Positions 60,275 to 64,000 of a stretch of 64,000 nt of DNA are shown piece by piece. The notes beneath the pieces are model-generated. The model worked only from the letters and a program-made list of their open reading frames with translations. It made no database searches and had not been told where the DNA came from. Numbering within the stretch: position 1 is the stretch's first letter; each line of letters begins with the position of its first letter. The stretch covers positions 1 through 64,000 of the forward strand of contig CAJXOR010000002.1 in NCBI GenBank assembly GCA_913057715.1. The letters are read 5' to 3'. This stretch comes from an uncultured Moraxellaceae bacterium (GTDB lineage: Bacteria > Pseudomonadota > Gammaproteobacteria > Pseudomonadales > Moraxellaceae). Made by a program: the position numbers and the translations under genes.

Positions 60275-61312
60275 ATGGATATTACTGAATTACTGGCATT
60301 TTCAGCTAAAAATGGCGCCTCGGATTTGCACTTATCGTCTGGCCTGCCGCCCATGATCAGGGTAGATGGCGATGTGCGCCGGATCAACGTGCCTGCGATG
60401 GATCACAAAGAAGTGCACCGCTTGATCTATGAGATCATGAACGACAAGCAGCGCCGTGATTATGAAGAATACTTAGAAACCGATTTCTCGTTTGAGCTGC
60501 CCAATATCGCCCGCTTCCGGGTCAACGCCTTCAATCAACAGAAAGGCGCGGCAGCTGTGTTCCGTACGATTCCCTCAGAAGTGCTCACCATGGAACAGTT
60601 GGGCATGGGTGCGGTGTTCAAAAGGATCTGTCAGTTCAAACGCGGCGTGGTTCTGGTCACTGGACCGACCGGTTCAGGTAAATCAACTACGCTTGCGGCG
60701 ATGGTCGATTTCATCAATGCGGAGCGCTTTGAGCATATCCTCACCATCGAGGATCCCATCGAATTTGTACACAACAGTAAAAAGTGTCTGATCAACCAGC
60801 GCGAAGTCCACCGAGACACGCTAGGGTTTCCGCAAGCCCTAAGATCGGCGCTGCGTGAAGATCCCGACGTGATCTTGGTGGGTGAGCTTCGAGATCTAGA
60901 AACGATTCGCCTCGCGCTCACAGCTGCTGAAACTGGTCACTTGGTTTTTGGCACCCTGCACACCACCTCGGCCGCCAAAACGATTGATCGGGTGATCGAC
61001 GTGTTTCCAGCGGCCGAAAAAGACATGGTGCGCTCGATGCTTTCTGAATCACTGCAAGCGGTCATCTCGCAAACCCTACTCAAGAAAACCGGCGGCGGGC
61101 GGGTGGCTTGTCACGAAATCATGATGGGGACACCTGCGATACGCAACCTGATCCGCGAAAACAAAATCGCCCAGATGTACTCTGCTATCCAGACAGGCGC
61201 TGGAGAGGGCATGATCACCATGGATCAAACCCTAAAAGATTTGATCAGTAAGGGTCAGATCTCACGTGAAACCGCTCAGCGCGTCGCCAAACAGCCCGAT
61301 CAGTTCATCTGA
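60275..61312 (+). CDS. pilT: Type IV pilus retraction ATPase PilT
   Basis: PilT is the hexameric motor that depolymerises type IV pili and so drives twitching and DNA uptake. MDITELLAFSAKNGASDLHLSSGLPPMIRVDG is the family N-terminus. Walker A is GPTGSGKST (near residue 130), followed by the Asp box with ILTIEDPIEFVH, Walker B ILVGELRD and the His box TGHLVFGTLHTTSA. The AIRNLIRE retraction motif is near 288. 345 residues matches Pseudomonas PilT (344). The ATG at 60275 was chosen over an open frame to 60176 by this match. pilU follows after 27 bases. Confidence 0.97.
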   Translation: MDITELLAFSAKNGASDLHLSSGLPPMIRVDGDVRRINVPAMDHKEVHRLIYEIMNDKQRRDYEEYLETDFSFELPNIARFRVNAFNQQKGAAAVFRTIPSEVLTMEQLGMGAVFKRICQFKRGVVLVTGPTGSGKSTTLAAMVDFINAERFEHILTIEDPIEFVHNSKKCLINQREVHRDTLGFPQALRSALREDPDVILVGELRDLETIRLALTAAETGHLVFGTLHTTSAAKTIDRVIDVFPAAEKDMVRSMLSESLQAVISQTLLKKTGGGRVACHEIMMGTPAIRNLIRENKIAQMYSAIQTGAGEGMITMDQTLKDLISKGQISRETAQRVAKQPDQFI

Positions 61313-61339
61313 TTCACCCAACTTTTTTAAAGGATTGAC

Positions 61340-62461
61340 ATGGATTTTGATCAGCTGCTCCAGCTTATGGTGAAGAAAAACGGGTCAGATTTGTTCATCA
61401 CCGCAGGCGTACCACCCTCGATGAAGATCAACGGTACGATCGTCAGGGTCACCAAAACCGATCTCACACCCGAACAATCGATGACCCTCGTTAAAAGTGT
61501 CATGACCGATGCGCAAAAAAAAGAATTTGACGAAACCAGTGAGTGCAACTTTGCGATCTCAGACAAAAATGAGTCGGCCCGTTTTCGCGTCAGCGCCTTT
61601 GTTCAGCGTGACCGTGCCGCTATGGTGCTGCGTAAGATCGAAACCCAGATACCCAGCTTAAGTCAGCTGACATTGCCGCCGATCCTTAATGAGCTGGCGA
61701 TGACCAAGCGCGGAATCATCTTGTTTGTGGGTGCGACCGGTACCGGTAAATCAACTTCACTGGCCGCCATGATTGGTCACCGTAATCAAGAGAGTAAGGG
61801 CCACATCATCACGATAGAGGACCCCATTGAGTTTGTGCATCAGCATAGAGGCTGCATCATCACTCAGCGAGAAGTGGGGATTGATACCGAAAGCTTTGAG
61901 ATTGGCCTGAAAAACACCCTGCGTCAGGCGCCCGATGTGATCCTGATTGGGGAGATCCGTAACCGCGAGGTCATGAGTTACGCGATCCAGTACGCTGAAA
62001 CCGGTCACTTGGTGTTTGCCACCTTGCACGCTAACAACGCCAACCAAGCGATCGATCGGATCATCCACTTTTTTGAATCCGACCGTCACTCGCAGCTGTT
62101 CATGGATTTATCCCTGAACTTAAAAGCGGTGATCGCCCAGCAATTGATCCCAACGCCTGACGGCAAAGGTCGCAAGGCGGCAATTGAGGTGTTGATCAAC
62201 TCGCCTCTGATCTCTGACTTGATCCGCAAAGGTGAGATCCATGAGATTAAGGAGCTGATGAAGCGCTCGCGTGAGCAGGGCATGCAGACATTTGACCAGG
62301 CTTTGTTTGATCTTTATGAAAGCGGTGAGATCACTTATGAGGACGCGCTTAAGCACGCTGACTCAGCCAACGATCTGCGCTTGATGATTAAGCTCGACAA
62401 AAACGATGAGGGTTATCTGGACTCAGCGACACGAGGTCTGACCATCGAGCCAACCAGTTAA
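61340..62461 (+). CDS. pilU: Type IV pilus accessory retraction ATPase PilU
   Basis: PilU works with PilT to give full retraction force. The N-terminus MDFDQLLQLMVKKNGSDLFITAGVPPSMKINGTI is distinct from PilT. Walker A is GATGTGKST (near residue 135), with ITIEDPIEFVH, Walker B ILIGEIRNREV and TGHLVFATLHANNA. The C-terminal tail (about 345-373) is longer than in PilT and acidic, typical of PilU. AAGGA precedes the ATG by eight bases. The gene ends at an intrinsic terminator. Confidence 0.97.
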   Translation: MDFDQLLQLMVKKNGSDLFITAGVPPSMKINGTIVRVTKTDLTPEQSMTLVKSVMTDAQKKEFDETSECNFAISDKNESARFRVSAFVQRDRAAMVLRKIETQIPSLSQLTLPPILNELAMTKRGIILFVGATGTGKSTSLAAMIGHRNQESKGHIITIEDPIEFVHQHRGCIITQREVGIDTESFEIGLKNTLRQAPDVILIGEIRNREVMSYAIQYAETGHLVFATLHANNANQAIDRIIHFFESDRHSQLFMDLSLNLKAVIAQQLIPTPDGKGRKAAIEVLINSPLISDLIRKGEIHEIKELMKRSREQGMQTFDQALFDLYESGEITYEDALKHADSANDLRLMIKLDKNDEGYLDSATRGLTIEPTS

Positions 62462-62480
62462 TTTGACCACCAGCCATAGC

Positions 62481-62508
62481 AAAATGCCAGCAATTAGCTG
62501 GCATTTTG
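62481..62508 (+). terminator. Intrinsic terminator of pilTU
   Basis: AAAATGCCAGC (62481-62491) pairs with GCTGGCATTTT (62497-62507). The stem sequence resembles the hairpin after gpmA (13294-13321). Confidence 0.85.
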
Positions 62509-62590
62509 TTTGGTTATGATCTTGTGTCTAAACAAAAAACTTCAAGCGCACAGACTTAAACTTTAGCTCAGATCCCTTAGATCTCAGCCA

Positions 62591-63004
62591 TCAACGACAA
62601 TCCGAACACAGCCCATAAAGGATCAGTGCGTGGTCGGTCAGCACAAAGCCGTTGGTTTCAGCAACACGCTGCTGCTCGGTTTCGATCGCTTGGTTATGAA
62701 ACTCAACCACCGTCCCGCAGCCCTGACAGACCAAGTGGTCGTGGTGGGTATCGGAGGCGATCTCAAAGACTGAGACGTTGTTCTCAAAGGTGTTGCGCTC
62801 AACCATACCTGCCGACTCAAACTGAGTCAGCACGCGGTAGACCGTCGCGAGTCCCACATCCTCGCCTTGTTCCAGCAGCGCGCGGTAAACATCGTCCGCG
62901 CTCATGTGGTGATCGGGGGAGGACTCGAGTAGCTCCAAGATCCTGACGCGGGGTAGAGTGACTTTCAGGCCAGCCTTTTTAAGTTCTTGATTTGAATTGG
63001 TCAT
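62591..63004 (-). CDS. fur: Ferric uptake regulator Fur
   Basis: Fur represses iron-uptake genes when loaded with Fe2+. The winged helix (LKVTLPRVRILELLESS...DVGLATVYRVLTQFESAGMVER) and the dimerisation domain with HHDHLVCQGCGTVVEF (the first Cys pair and metal-binding His residues, near 87-102) are clear. The C-terminus ends GLCSDCR, keeping a second Cys pair. At 137 residues it lacks the His-rich tail of E. coli Fur (148). Divergent from bamE, as in Pseudomonas fur-omlA. A possible target site is at 29759-29777. Confidence 0.97.
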   Translation of the reverse strand: MTNSNQELKKAGLKVTLPRVRILELLESSPDHHMSADDVYRALLEQGEDVGLATVYRVLTQFESAGMVERNTFENNVSVFEIASDTHHDHLVCQGCGTVVEFHNQAIETEQQRVAETNGFVLTDHALILYGLCSDCR

Positions 63005-63127
63005 GGTTGGACTCCGAAAAGGGGTTTACTGTTTGGCCAGCACAAATCGCTTGGGCGGCTCAATCAAATGCTTTATAGTCTGGGTCAGTCGTGCCATTTA
63101 ATCAAATATTTAGGATAAATTTGTCGC

Positions 63128-63517
63128 ATGAATCGTATTGTGTCTTTGCTACTGCTCTGCTCTGTTTTTGTCGTGTCCGGTTGCTCACTGTTTCGAGTCT
63201 ACGTTATTGACGTGCCTCAGGGGTCCCCTTTGACTCAAGATCAGGTTCAGCGCGTTGAAGTCGGTATGACCCCTGATCAGGTGGCCTATTATTTAGGCAC
63301 GCCTAACATCAACGACACCATCACGCCGAACCGCTGGGACTATATCTATATGTACCTGCCTGGAACGTACGGCGACAAAGCGGGTATCGATAAGACCATG
63401 GGCGAGCAAAAACTCTCGATCTACTTTGACGCGACCCCAAAAGTGATCCAGATCGAGGGACAACCCTCGATACCGGCTGAGCAGCCCGTTACCCCGCTGC
63501 CTGATCGCCTGTTCTAA
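63128..63517 (+). CDS. bamE: Outer membrane assembly lipoprotein BamE (OmlA/SmpA)
   Basis: BamE is a small lipoprotein of the BAM complex that inserts beta-barrel proteins in the outer membrane. The signal peptide ends in the lipobox VSGC (Cys near residue 19). The SmpA/OmlA domain shows LTQDQVQRVEVGMTPDQVAYYLGTPNI (near 35-61) and NRWDYIYMY. The C-terminal 25 residues are Pro/Glu-rich. Its position divergent from fur is typical of Pseudomonadales. A strong terminator follows. Confidence 0.95.
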   Translation: MNRIVSLLLLCSVFVVSGCSLFRVYVIDVPQGSPLTQDQVQRVEVGMTPDQVAYYLGTPNINDTITPNRWDYIYMYLPGTYGDKAGIDKTMGEQKLSIYFDATPKVIQIEGQPSIPAEQPVTPLPDRLF

Positions 63518-63542
63518 TCAACTGCTCTAAAAAAGCAGCATA

Positions 63543-63570
63543 AAAAAACCACGCAATTGCGTGGTTTTTT
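63543..63570. terminator. Bidirectional terminator between bamE and fghA
   Basis: A perfect palindrome AAAAAACCACGCAA / TTGCGTGGTTTTTT that serves both convergent genes. Confidence 0.94.
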
Positions 63571-63582
63571 AATGCTCAACCT

Positions 63583-64000
63583 TTAGTCAATTAACTGCTC
63601 AGCGTGAAATGCCACGTGATCCGCCATAAAACTCTGAACAAAGTAGTAGCTGTGATCATAGCCTTCATGCCGGTGAAGCTTAAGCGGCGCACCCGATGAC
63701 TTGGCCGCAGCTTCGAGCAGCTCAGGCTTGAGCTGATCGCTCAAAAACTCATCACTGACCCCTTGATCAACCCGTATCGGACGATACACCCCGCCCTTCT
63801 CTAGCAGCAGGCTGGCATCGTACTTCGTCCAAGCCGCTTTATCTGACCCTAAAAAACGCTCAAACGCCTTCACACCCCACGGGCAACGCGTTGGGCTACT
63901 GATCGGACTAAAGGCTGAGATACTGCGGAAGCGCTCTTGATAGTTGAGCCCCAGTACCAAAGCCCCGTGCCCGCCCATCGAGTGTCCGGCGATTGATCGT
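63583..64000 (-). CDS. fghA: S-formylglutathione hydrolase, 3' part, runs off the window
   Basis: This is the C-terminal part of S-formylglutathione hydrolase (esterase D family), which frees formate from S-formylglutathione in glutathione-dependent formaldehyde detoxification. The edge sequence reads RSIAGHSMGGHGALVLGL, with the catalytic Ser in GHSMGG right at the window boundary. The catalytic Asp should be in VDQGVSDEFL and the His in GYDHSYYFVQSF. The gene continues beyond base 64000. The first ATG inside the window (63978) is internal (the Met of GHSMGG), not a start. Confidence 0.93.
   Translation of the reverse strand, partial: RSIAGHSMGGHGALVLGLNYQERFRSISAFSPISSPTRCPWGVKAFERFLGSDKAAWTKYDASLLLEKGGVYRPIRVDQGVSDEFLSDQLKPELLEAAAKSSGAPLKLHRHEGYDHSYYFVQSFMADHVAFHAEQLID

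Overview
The window is chromosomal DNA of a gammaproteobacterium, most likely close to Pseudomonadales/Moraxellales. The reasons are gene order and family content. There is a gspN-gspC-gspD type II secretion block, divergent yggS / pilT-pilU, divergent fur / bamE(omlA), a dnaQ-fimL-nudC-rnfB-nth run, four secreted proteins resembling Acinetobacter-type DUF6160/Fil proteins, and a tmRNA with tag ANDETYALAA. Nearly all of it is ordinary single-copy core sequence. I saw no insertion sequence, phage, integron, CRISPR array or tRNA gene. The first 47 bases are not biological: they are an Illumina Nextera i7 primer, so the left edge is a contig end and smc is cut there.

Layout. 48-6465: truncated smc, TauE-like permease, birA, SDR, coaX, DUF2628 membrane protein. 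6585-11950: trmB, then a minus-strand type II secretion operon (gspN with an apparent frameshift, gspC, gspD) followed by a double-FHA membrane protein. 12222-18637: aldo/keto reductase, gpmA, pdxH, glmM, guaB. 18816-21448: small envelope proteins (one single-pass protein, two small lipoproteins, one DUF411 lipoprotein) around the tmRNA gene ssrA. 21638-27429: VolA/Pla-1-like lipase lipoprotein, DFR-like reductase, YebC/YeeN regulator and a PETase/cutinase-like lipoprotein. 27628-30828: REC-GGDEF-EAL protein, an unexplained 549-bp gap with a Fur-box-like site, and an FNT channel.

31131-40234 is the most interesting block, a probable arsenosugar biosynthesis cluster. It contains ArsM (arsenite methyltransferase), two rSAM/selenodomain-type transferases, a DUF547 protein, a CLNTGCVPSK flavoprotein, a TVP38 membrane protein, the radical SAM enzyme ArsS and a second FAD oxidoreductase. 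A divergent adenine-type methylthioadenosine phosphorylase could supply the step that removes adenine. Inferred route: As(III) is methylated by ArsM, adenosylated by ArsS, stripped of adenine by the phosphorylase, and then glycosylated or otherwise conjugated by the two transferases.

40297-46127 is an operon of four exported proteins sharing a mature N-terminal ...DD..L(S)..(S/T)GQ motif. 46576-51289 holds yaaA, gspE, hpf and rpoN. 51477-57156 holds an MlaA-like protein without a lipobox, a TetR regulator, an MscS channel, DnaQ with a long N-terminal extension, and FimL. 57162-64000 holds nudC, a soluble RnfB-like ferredoxin, nth, yggS, pilT, pilU, fur, bamE and the 3' part of an S-formylglutathione hydrolase gene that runs off the right edge. 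Many genes are followed by clear intrinsic terminators, which are listed individually.
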